Source: Mesorhizobium sp. M7A.F.Ca.US.006.01.1.1
GTDB lineage: Bacteria > Pseudomonadota > Alphaproteobacteria > Rhizobiales > Rhizobiaceae
DNA length: 36,772 nt
Direction: 5' to 3'
Assembly (NCBI RefSeq): GCF_003997935.1
Contig: NZ_RZQL01000017.1
Span: 9,356-46,127, forward strand
Under the pieces are notes generated by a model. The model made no database searches. It worked only from the letters and a program-made list of their open reading frames with translations, and was not told where the DNA came from. Shown piece by piece: positions 6,664 through 14,801 of this stretch. Numbering within the stretch: the stretch's first letter is position 1; every line of letters begins with the position of its first letter. The position numbers were made by a program, and so were the translations under genes.

Positions 6664-7665
6664 ATGGCCAAGAAATCCTTCTTCTGCATAGACGGCCACA
6701 CCTGCGGCAATCCGGTGCGGCTGGTCGCCGGCGGCGGCCCGCTGCTACAGGGCGCGACGATGATGGAGCGGCGTGCGCATTTTCTGGCCGAGTATGACTG
6801 GATCCGCACCGGCCTGATGTTCGAGCCGCGCGGCCACGACGTGATGTCCGGCTCCATCCTTTATCCACCGACGCGCAAGGATTGCGACATCGCCATCCTG
6901 TTCATCGAAACCTCCGGCTGCCTGCCGATGTGCGGCCACGGCACCATCGGTACGGTGACGATGGCCATCGAGCACGGACTGATCAAACCAAAGACGCCGG
7001 GCGTGCTCAGGCTCGACACGCCGGCCGGTCTGGTCATCGCCGAATACAAGCAGGTCGGCGACTATGTCGAGGAGGTGCGCATCACCAATGTGCCGTCCTT
7101 CCTCCATGCCGAGGGGCTGACGGTCGAATGCCCTGGGCTCGGCGAAATCACCGTCGACGTCGCCTATGGCGGCAACTTCTACGCCATCGTCGAACCGCAG
7201 AAAAACTATCGCGACATGGCCGATTATTCGGCGGGCGACTTCATCGCTTGGAGCCCGGTGGTGCGCCAGCGGCTCAACGAGAAATATTCTTTCGTGCATC
7301 CGGAAAATCCTGGCATCAACCGGCTGTCGCACATGCTGTGGACCGGTGCGCCGACGGTGGATGGGGCGGATGCCCGCAATGCCGTGTTCTACGGCGACAA
7401 GGCGATCGACCGCTCGCCCTGCGGCACCGGCACCTCGGCGCGCATGGCACAGCTTCATGCCAAGGGCAAACTCAAGGCCGGCGACAGCTTCGTCCATGAA
7501 TCGATCATCGGTTCGCTGTTCAAGGGCAAGGTCGAAAAGGATGTCAGCGTGGCCGGCAAGCCGGCCATCATTCCCTCGATCGGCGGCTGGGCGCGGATGA
7601 CCGGACTGAACACCATCTTCATCGACGACCGCGACCCGTTCGCGCACGGATTTGTTGTCAAGTGA
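6664..7665 (+). CDS. hypRE: 4-hydroxyproline 2-epimerase (proline racemase family)
   Basis: A 333-residue cytosolic enzyme of the proline racemase superfamily. It has the two catalytic cysteines of hydroxyproline epimerases: Cys90 in MCGHGT and Cys253 in SPCGTGTSA. Two Cys distinguish epimerases from the Cys/Thr dehydratases of the family. It interconverts trans-4-hydroxy-L-proline and cis-4-hydroxy-D-proline, the first step before the oxidase. The start follows GAGGAGC with good spacing. It is the last gene of the operon, 32 bases after the oxidase. The dehydrogenase for 2-oxoglutarate semialdehyde that would complete the route to 2-oxoglutarate is not in the window. Confidence 0.93.
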   Translation: MAKKSFFCIDGHTCGNPVRLVAGGGPLLQGATMMERRAHFLAEYDWIRTGLMFEPRGHDVMSGSILYPPTRKDCDIAILFIETSGCLPMCGHGTIGTVTMAIEHGLIKPKTPGVLRLDTPAGLVIAEYKQVGDYVEEVRITNVPSFLHAEGLTVECPGLGEITVDVAYGGNFYAIVEPQKNYRDMADYSAGDFIAWSPVVRQRLNEKYSFVHPENPGINRLSHMLWTGAPTVDGADARNAVFYGDKAIDRSPCGTGTSARMAQLHAKGKLKAGDSFVHESIIGSLFKGKVEKDVSVAGKPAIIPSIGGWARMTGLNTIFIDDRDPFAHGFVVK

Positions 7666-7999
7666 TGGGAATCCTGACCTTGCGGAAAGCAACGGCTTGA
7701 AAAATGGATGGCGCCAGAAACGCAAGGATTCCTTTCATCACCTAATTTTGACGGCGATTTCTTCGAAACGGAGCGCATGATGCGGTCGAATCGTCAAAGA
7801 CATTGCGTTATGCCAATGGTAGGGTCCGCGATAGTCCAGGGGTCGGATGATGGAAAACGGGCAATCGGACGGCGTGCTTCGAAAACACGCATGACGATTG
7901 AAAAATGACGTTGCAATCCGGGCTCGAAACTTTACGACTAGGGGAAATACGAAAAGGAATGCGTCTGCATGGGCGACGTTCCAGGGGAGCTATGTACAC
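7666..7999. other. Intergenic leader before the liv operon
   Basis: 334 bases between the epimerase stop and the livH start. It holds an interrupted inverted repeat (GGAATCC...TTGCG near 7669 with CGCAAGGATTCC near 7710-7722). It also has a weak promoter candidate, TTGCAA at 7911-7916 and TACGAC near 7933-7938. A 66-codon open frame at 7708-7908 has no ribosome-binding site or motif and is not called as a gene. Confidence 0.4.
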
Positions 8000-8902
8000 A
8001 TGCAGTACTTTGTCCAGCAGCTTATCAACGGGCTGACGCTGGGATCGATCTATGGGCTGATCGCGATCGGCTACACGATGGTCTACGGCATCATCGGCAT
8101 GATCAATTTCGCCCATGGCGACATCTTCATGGTGGGTGCCTTCACGGCACTGATCGTCTTTCTCGCACTGGGCGCGCTGTTCTATTCGGTGCCCGTTGTG
8201 GTGGCGCTGCTGGTCATGATGATCGTGGCGATGCTGCTCACCAGCCTTTACAACTGGACCATCGAGAAGGTGGCCTACCGGCCGCTGCGCGGTTCGTTCC
8301 GGTTGGCCCCGCTGATCACTGCCATCGGCATGTCGATCGCGCTGTCGAACTTCGTCCAGGTGACGCAGGGTCCCCGCAACAAGCCGATCCCGCCGATGGT
8401 CAGCCAGGTTTACAACATCAACGGCATCAGCGTGTCGCTGAAGCAGATCATCATCGTCGTCGTCACGGCGCTGCTGCTGGCGCTGTTCTGGTATCTGGTC
8501 AACAAGACCTCGCTCGGGCGAGCGCAACGGGCCTGTGAGCAGGACCGCAAGATGGCGGCGCTGCTCGGCATCGATGTCGACCGTACTATCTCGATCACTT
8601 TCATCATGGGTGCAGCCCTTGCCGCGGTCGCCGGCACGTTGTTCCTGATGTATTACGGCGTCATTGCCTTCTCGGATGGCTTCACGCCGGGCGTGAAGGC
8701 CTTCACGGCGGCGGTGCTGGGCGGCATCGGTTCGCTGCCGGGCGCGGTGGTCGGCGGGCTGCTGATCGGCTTCATCGAGAGCATGTGGTCGGCCTATTTC
8801 TCAATCGACTACAAGGACGTCGCGGCGTTCTCGATCCTGGCCATTGTGCTGATCTTCCTGCCTTCCGGCATATTGGGCCGGCCAGAAGTCGAAAAGGTCT
8901 GA
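8000..8902 (+). CDS. livH: Branched-chain amino-acid ABC transporter permease LivH
   Basis: A 300-residue integral inner-membrane permease, about eight hydrophobic segments. It has the LivH N-terminus (QYFVQQLINGLTLGSIYGL) and the cytoplasmic loop with RAxEQD (RAQRACEQDRKMAALLGI) that contacts the ATPases. The frame is open 34 codons upstream, but ATG 8000 matches the family start and is preceded by GGGGAG. It pairs with LivM to import leucine, isoleucine, valine or related amino acids. livM begins 4 bases after its stop. Confidence 0.93.
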   Translation: MQYFVQQLINGLTLGSIYGLIAIGYTMVYGIIGMINFAHGDIFMVGAFTALIVFLALGALFYSVPVVVALLVMMIVAMLLTSLYNWTIEKVAYRPLRGSFRLAPLITAIGMSIALSNFVQVTQGPRNKPIPPMVSQVYNINGISVSLKQIIIVVVTALLLALFWYLVNKTSLGRAQRACEQDRKMAALLGIDVDRTISITFIMGAALAAVAGTLFLMYYGVIAFSDGFTPGVKAFTAAVLGGIGSLPGAVVGGLLIGFIESMWSAYFSIDYKDVAAFSILAIVLIFLPSGILGRPEVEKV

Positions 8903-8906
8903 GACC

Positions 8907-10502
8907 ATGGCCGTCACCGTATCTCCGGAGCGCGACACCGTCGCCACCCCCATGCAGCGCGCGTTGCGTGAGGCGCTCTATGCCGCTGCCATATCGTTTG
9001 GCCTGTTCGTGCTGTTCATCGGCCTGAAGACCGGCCAGAACATTTCCAATGAACTGGTCCTGACGACGCGCTGGGGCCTGCTTGCCGTGGTGGTGATCGC
9101 CACGGCCATCGGGCGCTTCCTCTATGTCGCTTATGGCCAGCCCTTCCTGGCCAACCAGAAGATCACCGACGTCGCCACCGGTCTGCTGCCGGCCAGCGTG
9201 GCGTCACGCTTCTTCCAGTTGCCGGCCTTCATCGTGGCCTTGGTCGCGGCGGTGGTGTTGTTTGCGGTCAACAGCTCTCTCGTGGGATGGGTTGGAGCGG
9301 AGCCGGCGGGCTATCTGCAATTCCTGCGCGCCCTGGCGGTCATCTATGTGCTGGCCTGCGTGATCTATTATTTCCGCGGCTTCATCCATGCCAACTTCAC
9401 CAAACTCGGCATTGCCGCGCTGATCCTCTATCCGATCCTGGTGGTGGCGATCCTGTCGCTGATGTCCTGGTCGTTCGTCGGCGGGCTGCAAGGCTCGCTG
9501 AAATGGGTCGACAATTTCGGCATCCAGATCCTGATCTATGTGATGCTGGCCTGGGGCCTGAACATCGTCGTCGGTCTCGCCGGCCTGCTCGACCTCGGTT
9601 ATGTCGCCTTCTACGCGGTCGGCGCCTATGCCTATGCGCTGCTCGGCACGCAGTACGGCCTGTCGTTCTGGATCCTTTTGCCGGCCGCCGGTGCCATGGC
9701 CGCCTTCTGGGGCGTGCTGCTCGGTTTCCCGGTGTTGCGCCTGCGCGGCGACTATCTGGCGATCGTCACCTTGGCTTTCGGTGAGATCATCCGCCTGGTG
9801 CTGATCAACTGGCGTGAGGTCACCAACGGTTCAGCCGGTATTTCCGGCATCCCGAAGGTCACCTTCTTCGGCCTGATGACCTTCAACGTGTCGGACCCCA
9901 ATTACATCGCCAAGGTGCTGCATCTGGCGACATCGAGCGCCTACTACAAGATCTTCCTCTACTACCTGATCCTGGCGCTGGCGCTGCTGACAGCCTTCGT
10001 CACCATCCGGCTGCGGCGCATGCCGGTCGGCCGTGCCTGGGAAGCGTTGCGGGAGGACGAGATCGCCTGCCGCTCGCTCGGCATCAACACCACCACCACG
10101 AAGCTTACAGCCTTTGCCACGGGTGCGATGTTCGGCGGCTTCGCCGGCGCCTTCTTCGCCGCACGGCAGGGCTTCGTCAGCCCGGAATCCTTCGTCTTCC
10201 TGGAATCGGCCATCATCCTGGCCATCGTCGTTCTCGGTGGCATGGGCTCGCTGGTCGGCATCGCGGTCGCCGCAATGGTGATGATCGGCGGCACCGAGGC
10301 GTTGCGCGAACTCGACTTCCTCAAGCAGGTCTTCGGACCGGACTTCACGCCGGAACTCTACCGCATGCTTCTGTTCGGCATGGCCATGGTCATCGTCATG
10401 CTGTGGAAGCCGCGCGGCTTCGTCGGCAGTCGTGAACCAACCGCCTTCCTCAAGGAGCGAAAGGCTGTCTCAAGCTCCTTCACCAAGGAAGGACACGGCT
10501 GA
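8907..10502 (+). CDS. livM: Branched-chain amino-acid ABC transporter permease LivM
   Basis: A 531-residue inner-membrane permease. The first ~190 residues contain several extra hydrophobic segments of the DUF3382 type seen at the N-terminus of long LivM forms. The core permease follows, with GLNIVVGLAGLLDLGYVAFY and the ATPase-contacting loop (RAWEALREDEIACRSLGI). At 531 residues it is longer than enteric LivM. Its stop overlaps the livG start (TGATG at 10500-10504), indicating translational coupling. Confidence 0.92.
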   Translation: MAVTVSPERDTVATPMQRALREALYAAAISFGLFVLFIGLKTGQNISNELVLTTRWGLLAVVVIATAIGRFLYVAYGQPFLANQKITDVATGLLPASVASRFFQLPAFIVALVAAVVLFAVNSSLVGWVGAEPAGYLQFLRALAVIYVLACVIYYFRGFIHANFTKLGIAALILYPILVVAILSLMSWSFVGGLQGSLKWVDNFGIQILIYVMLAWGLNIVVGLAGLLDLGYVAFYAVGAYAYALLGTQYGLSFWILLPAAGAMAAFWGVLLGFPVLRLRGDYLAIVTLAFGEIIRLVLINWREVTNGSAGISGIPKVTFFGLMTFNVSDPNYIAKVLHLATSSAYYKIFLYYLILALALLTAFVTIRLRRMPVGRAWEALREDEIACRSLGINTTTTKLTAFATGAMFGGFAGAFFAARQGFVSPESFVFLESAIILAIVVLGGMGSLVGIAVAAMVMIGGTEALRELDFLKQVFGPDFTPELYRMLLFGMAMVIVMLWKPRGFVGSREPTAFLKERKAVSSSFTKEGHG

Positions 10503-12070
10503 TGAATGCGAACCCTGTTCAGAAAGCCACTTCGGGCATGAACGACGCTATCCTTCAGGTCGATCACCTGTCGATGAAGTTTGGTGGCCTGGTGGCCATC
10601 GGCGATCTGTCTTTCGCCGCCAAGCGCGGCGAGATCACCGCGCTGATCGGCCCCAACGGCGCCGGCAAGACCACGGTGTTCAACTGCATCACCGGCTTTT
10701 ACAAGCCCTCGGAAGGCATGATCACGCTCAACCGGAACGATGGTTCGACCTTCCTGCTCGAGCGGCTGCCCAACCATGAAATCCCGGCGCGTGCCAAGGT
10801 GGCGCGCACCTTCCAGAACATCCGCCTGTTCTCTGGCATGACCCTGCTGGAGAACCTGCTGGTCGCCCAGCACAACAAACTGATGAAGGCATCGGGCTAC
10901 ACGGTGCTTGGCCTGTTCGGCTTCAGCGGCTATCGCAAGGCCTCGGCCGAATCGGTGGAGCTCGCCAAGCATTGGCTGGAAAAGGCCGATCTTGTCGACC
11001 GTGCCGACGACCCGGCCGGCGACCTGCCCTATGGCGCGCAGCGCCGTCTCGAGATCGCTCGCGCCATGTGCACGGGACCCGAGCTTCTGTGTCTCGATGA
11101 GCCGGCGGCCGGCCTCAATCCGAAAGAATCGGCGGCGCTCAACGAGCTGCTGATCGACATCAAGAACACATCCGGCACCTCGATCCTGTTGATCGAGCAC
11201 GACATGTCGGTGGTCATGCAGATCTCCGACCATGTCGTGGTGCTGGAGTATGGCCGCAAGATCTCCGACGGCAGTCCGCAGTCGGTGCGCACCGATCCGC
11301 GCGTCATCGCCGCCTATCTCGGCGTCGACGACGAAGAAGTCGAAGCGGTCCTCACCGAAGTCGGCGACGAAGACGTCATCGAACAGCTCGATACAGGGCC
11401 GGATGCCGCGCATGGTCCGGGAACGTCGTCGTCCTATCTCGCCGGGCCGGTGACCGACACGGTCGGCCATAGTTCGGGCGAGCGGGTTACGGTGGCCAAG
11501 GGAGCGTCAAAGGCCGGTCAGGTCGACGCCAGGTCGCTTGCCGCGGCAAACAAGGCAGCCTCGCTGGCAGCCGTGCCGGCGGCGAAGGCAAAGCCTGCTC
11601 CGAAAGCGGCTTCAAAGGCGGCAACAGGCACGGCGGCGAAGTCGACCGCATCCGCCAAGCCGGCAGCCAAGGCGCCGGCGAAGGTTGGAGAGATCTCCAA
11701 CCGGCTGGCGGCGCCTCGCGGCGGCAAGGCCGACAATTTGACCCGCATCAAGGGCATCGGCACGGTCAACGAGAAGAAGCTCAACGATCACGGTATCTTC
11801 CATTTCGACCAGATCGGCGCCTGGAAAAAGGCCGACGTCGAGGCCGCCGAAGCCTATCTCGCCTTTGACGGACGTATCGCGCGCGAGGAATGGGTCAAAC
11901 AGGCCAGGCTGCTCGGCCAGGGCAAGGACACGGAATTCTCGCGCCGCGTCGACGCGGGCAAGGTGGCGACAAGCCATGCTTCCGCAAAGACTGCAAAGGC
12001 AGCCTCCGGAAAGACCGCGAGCAAGACCGCTGCCAAGCCCGTGGCGGGCAAGCGCGGAGGGGGCAAGTGA
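10502..12070 (+). CDS. livG: LivG ATPase fused to Ala/Lys-rich linker and HHH-like domain
   Basis: A 522-residue protein, about twice the usual LivG length (~255). Residues 15-285 are a complete ATPase: Walker A GPNGAGKTT (50-58), signature LPYGAQRRLEIA, Walker B LLCLDEPAAGLNP and switch His in LLIEHDM. An acidic stretch follows, then a low-complexity Ala/Lys/Pro linker (about 335-405). From about 411 comes NLTRIKGIGTVNEKKLNDHG with IFHFDQIGAWKKADVEA, a helix-hairpin-helix-like domain of the sort found as C-terminal extensions in several rhizobial proteins. A second basic Ala/Lys tail ends the protein. There is no sign of a frameshift. The ATPase energises LivHM; the role of the extension is unknown. 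It overlaps both livM and livF. Confidence 0.92.
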   Translation: MNANPVQKATSGMNDAILQVDHLSMKFGGLVAIGDLSFAAKRGEITALIGPNGAGKTTVFNCITGFYKPSEGMITLNRNDGSTFLLERLPNHEIPARAKVARTFQNIRLFSGMTLLENLLVAQHNKLMKASGYTVLGLFGFSGYRKASAESVELAKHWLEKADLVDRADDPAGDLPYGAQRRLEIARAMCTGPELLCLDEPAAGLNPKESAALNELLIDIKNTSGTSILLIEHDMSVVMQISDHVVVLEYGRKISDGSPQSVRTDPRVIAAYLGVDDEEVEAVLTEVGDEDVIEQLDTGPDAAHGPGTSSSYLAGPVTDTVGHSSGERVTVAKGASKAGQVDARSLAAANKAASLAAVPAAKAKPAPKAASKAATGTAAKSTASAKPAAKAPAKVGEISNRLAAPRGGKADNLTRIKGIGTVNEKKLNDHGIFHFDQIGAWKKADVEAAEAYLAFDGRIAREEWVKQARLLGQGKDTEFSRRVDAGKVATSHASAKTAKAASGKTASKTAAKPVAGKRGGGK

Positions 12071-12798
12071 TGGCCGCGACAACGCTGCTCGATATCAAGG
12101 GCGTGCAGACCTATTACGGCAACATCCGGGCGCTGAACGGCGTCGATGTCACCGTCAACCAGGGTGAGATCGTGGCACTGATCGGTGCCAATGGCGCCGG
12201 CAAGTCGACGCTGATGATGACCATTTTCGGCTCGCCGCGGGCTCGCGCCGGCACCATCACCTTTGCCGGCACCGACATAACCCAGATGCCGACGCACGAG
12301 ATCGCGCGCATGCGCATTGCCCAGTCGCCGGAGGGCCGGCGGATCTTTCCGCGCATGACGGTGATGGAAAACCTGCAGATGGGCGCCAGTCTCGACAACC
12401 TCAAGCACTATGACGAGGACGTCGAGAAGGTGTTCACGCTGTTCCCGCGATTGAAAGAGCGCATCACCCAGCGCGGCGGCACGCTGTCGGGCGGTGAGCA
12501 GCAGATGCTGTCGATCGGACGCGCGCTGATGGCACGACCGAAGCTGCTTTTGCTCGACGAGCCGTCGCTGGGTCTCGCGCCGCTGATCGTCAAGCAGATC
12601 TTCGACGCCATCCGCGAACTGAACCGCACCCAGGGGCTCACCGTGTTCCTGGTCGAGCAGAACGCCTTCGGCGCGCTCAAGCTCGCCACGCGCGGCTACG
12701 TCATGGTCAACGGCAATGTGACGATGAGCGGCACCGGCAAGGAACTGCTCGCCAATCCGGAAGTGCGCGCCGCCTATCTCGAAGGCGGACACCACTGA
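12070..12798 (+). CDS. livF: Branched-chain amino-acid ABC transporter ATPase LivF
   Basis: A 242-residue ATPase with Walker A GANGAGKST (39-47), signature LSGGEQQML, Walker B LLLLDEPSLGLAP and a switch His replaced by Gln-Asn (FLVEQNAF), as is normal for LivF. ATG 12070 overlaps the livG stop (TGATG). The frame continues upstream, but that part is the livG shadow. It forms the heterodimeric motor with LivG. Confidence 0.94.
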   Translation: MAATTLLDIKGVQTYYGNIRALNGVDVTVNQGEIVALIGANGAGKSTLMMTIFGSPRARAGTITFAGTDITQMPTHEIARMRIAQSPEGRRIFPRMTVMENLQMGASLDNLKHYDEDVEKVFTLFPRLKERITQRGGTLSGGEQQMLSIGRALMARPKLLLLDEPSLGLAPLIVKQIFDAIRELNRTQGLTVFLVEQNAFGALKLATRGYVMVNGNVTMSGTGKELLANPEVRAAYLEGGHH

Positions 12799-12802
12799 GT
12801 TC

Positions 12803-12835
12803 GGAGCGGAATGCGTGCATTCGCCATTCCGCTCC
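12803..12835. repeat. Perfect hairpin after livF
   Basis: 11-bp perfect arms GGAGCGGAATG / CATTCCGCTCC with an 11-base loop, 5 bases after the livF stop. There is no T-run, so it may stabilise or process the liv mRNA rather than terminate it. Confidence 0.7.
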
Positions 12836-12851
12836 AGATTGTTTGTTTGTC

Positions 12852-12893
12852 GCATGATCTTGTCCGGAAAGTCCGCAACTTTCGGGATCATGC
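12852..12893. repeat. GCATGATC...GATCATGC palindromic element
   Basis: 8-bp outer arms GCATGATC / GATCATGC enclose TCCGGAAAG...ACTTTCGGG, which also pair. The design matches an intergenic palindrome I associate with Rhizobiales genomes. It ends just before the ribosome-binding site of the next gene. Confidence 0.7.
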
Positions 12894-12908
12894 TAAGGAG
12901 ACTTCACC

Positions 12909-13256
12909 ATGCAGGGCATTCTTTACGAGGAACCCTCGATCTGGCAGTTCTTCTTCGTCACCTGTCTGCTCGGCGGCTGGGCGGCGTGGATGACGGGCAA
13001 GGCCAGTGCTCAGACGTGGCGCAGCTTCATCCAGCTGTTCGCCTATGTGCTGGGCCTCGGCATCGCGATCCGCTTCATCCATCACGCGCTGTTCGGCGGC
13101 ACCATGTTCTCGCTGCACTATTATGTCGTCGACACCATCGTGCTGATGATCCTCGGCTTCGTCGGCTATCAATACACGCGCACCAACCAGATGGTGACAC
13201 AGTATAATTGGCTCTACGAAAGAGCTTCACTCTTGAGCTGGAAACCGAAAGGTTGA
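12909..13256 (+). CDS. Small membrane protein of the liv locus (DUF6867-like)
   Basis: A 115-residue protein with three or four hydrophobic helices (FFFVTCLLGGWAAWM, FAYVLGLGIAIRFI, TIVLMILGFVGYQY) and a short cytoplasmic tail. The start follows TAAGGAG by 8 bases. Its position between livF and the binding protein suggests an accessory membrane component or a bystander of the transporter. I associate such proteins with liv loci of Rhizobiales, but no catalytic motif is visible. The DUF number is from memory and tentative. Confidence 0.75.
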   Translation: MQGILYEEPSIWQFFFVTCLLGGWAAWMTGKASAQTWRSFIQLFAYVLGLGIAIRFIHHALFGGTMFSLHYYVVDTIVLMILGFVGYQYTRTNQMVTQYNWLYERASLLSWKPKG

Positions 13257-13393
13257 CGTTCATCATTAACGCCGCCTCGAAATTGAATCGGCGTGACAAG
13301 TGCCTGAAAATCGGCAAACTATGCTTTCTGCGATAAGGGTGGGCATCGCATGAAAGCTTCATCCACGCCCACTCCGTTAATGGGAGCGTTTAA

Positions 13394-14512
13394 ATGAAAA
13401 AGTCACTTTTGTCCGCCGTCGCCCTGACCGCGCTTGTCGCGTTCAGCGGTGCCGCGTGGGCTGACGTAATGATGGGCGTCGCCGGCCCGATCACCGGTCC
13501 GAACGCCGCCTTCGGCGCGCAGCTGCAGAAGGGTGCGGAAGCGGCCGTCGCCGACATCAATGCCAAGGGCGGCATCAACGGCGAGCAGATCAAGCTCGAA
13601 GTCGGCGACGACGTCTCCGATCCGAAGCAGGGTATCTCGGTCGCCAACAAGTTCGTCGGCGACGGCGTCAAGTTCGTGGTCGGTCACTTCAACTCCGGCG
13701 TCTCGATCCCGGCCTCGGAAGTCTACGCCGAGAACGGCATCGTCGAGATCACCCCGGCAGCCACCAATCCTCAGTTCACCGAACGCGGCCTGTGGAACGT
13801 GTTCCGCACCTGCGGACGCGATGATCAGCAGGGCAGCATTGCCGGTGCTTATCTGGCCGCCAACTTCAAGGACGCCAAGATCGCGGTCGTGCACGACAAG
13901 ACCACCTACGGTCAGGGTCTTGCCGACGAAACCAAGAAGGCGATGAACGCCAAGGGCGTGACGGAAGTCATGTACGAAGGCATCAATGTCGGCGACAAGG
14001 ACTTCTCGGCGCTGATCGCCAAGATGAAGGAAGCCGGCGTTTCGATCATCTACTGGGGCGGCTTGCACACCGAAGCCGGCCTGATCATCCGCCAGGCCGC
14101 CGACCAGGGCCTCAAGGCGACGCTGGTCTCCGGCGACGGCATCGTGTCGAACGAGTTGGCTTCGATCGCGGGCGACGCGGTTGCGGGCACGCTCAACACG
14201 TTCGGTCCGGATCCGCGGCTGATCCCCGCCAACAAGGAACTCGTCGAGAAGTTCCGCGCGCAGGGCTTCGAGCCGGAAGCCTATACGCTCTACTCCTACG
14301 CTGCCGTGCAGGCGATCGCGGAAGCAGCGACCGCTGCCAAGTCGAACGACCCGCAGGCAGTTGCCAAGGCGCTGCATGAAAACGGCCCGTTCAAGACCGT
14401 GCTCGGCGACCTTTCCTATGACGCCAAGGGCGACCCGACGCTGCCCGGCTACGTGATGTACGAATGGAAGAAGGGCGACGACGGCAAGTACACCTACATC
14501 CAGAAGATGTAA
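13394..14512 (+). CDS. livK: Branched-chain amino-acid binding protein (Leu/Ile/Val family)
   Basis: A 372-residue periplasmic binding protein. The signal peptide ends near AWA-DVMMG (residues 1-23). The mature fold begins with [20 protein letters not shown], the family's ligand-loop start, and continues with two Rossmann-like lobes ([36 protein letters not shown]). It delivers the ligand to LivHM. It lies at the end of the liv cluster, after a 137-base gap that could hold its own promoter, and is closed by a strong terminator. High expression is typical for such genes. Ligand specificity within the branched-chain/polar group cannot be read off. Confidence 0.93.
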   Translation: MKKSLLSAVALTALVAFSGAAWADVMMGVAGPITGPNAAFGAQLQKGAEAAVADINAKGGINGEQIKLEVGDDVSDPKQGISVANKFVGDGVKFVVGHFNSGVSIPASEVYAENGIVEITPAATNPQFTERGLWNVFRTCGRDDQQGSIAGAYLAANFKDAKIAVVHDKTTYGQGLADETKKAMNAKGVTEVMYEGINVGDKDFSALIAKMKEAGVSIIYWGGLHTEAGLIIRQAADQGLKATLVSGDGIVSNELASIAGDAVAGTLNTFGPDPRLIPANKELVEKFRAQGFEPEAYTLYSYAAVQAIAEAATAAKSNDPQAVAKALHENGPFKTVLGDLSYDAKGDPTLPGYVMYEWKKGDDGKYTYIQKM

Positions 14513-14538
14513 GCTCGTCAGTCTCCAGACCGTTTACG

Positions 14539-14570
14539 ATGCCCGGCGCCTCGCGCCGGGCATTTTCTTT
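14539..14570 (+). terminator. Rho-independent terminator of the liv cluster
   Basis: An 11-bp stem ATGCCCGGCGC / GCGCCGGGCAT with loop CTC, then TTTTCTTT. It lies 26 bases after the binding-protein stop. Confidence 0.9.
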
Positions 14571-14801
14571 TGCCATCACGTTCAGGGGGCGGCCCGATGC
14601 AGCCGGGTTCTTAGGCGGGGAATGATCGTGCGTTAACCGCAAGCCGGCGCTTTTTCTGGCTGTTTGGATGAATGCGAGGGCCTGCGGCAGAATGATTCCA
14701 TTTCAATCGGTTTAAATGCGCGTCAATTTCGTTTGCACTGCAGCATTTTCACGCTAATCATTGCGCCGATTTCTCTTCCTTCCGTTGCTGGAGCCCAGTC
14801 C

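Noticed and set aside
7708..7908. A 66-codon open frame upstream of livH
   Set aside because: No ribosome-binding site and no protein-like pattern; it lies in the leader.
14664..14801. 46-residue N-terminal extension of pyruvate carboxylase
   Set aside because: TTG 14802 with GGAG upstream gives the family N-terminus, length and residue numbering.
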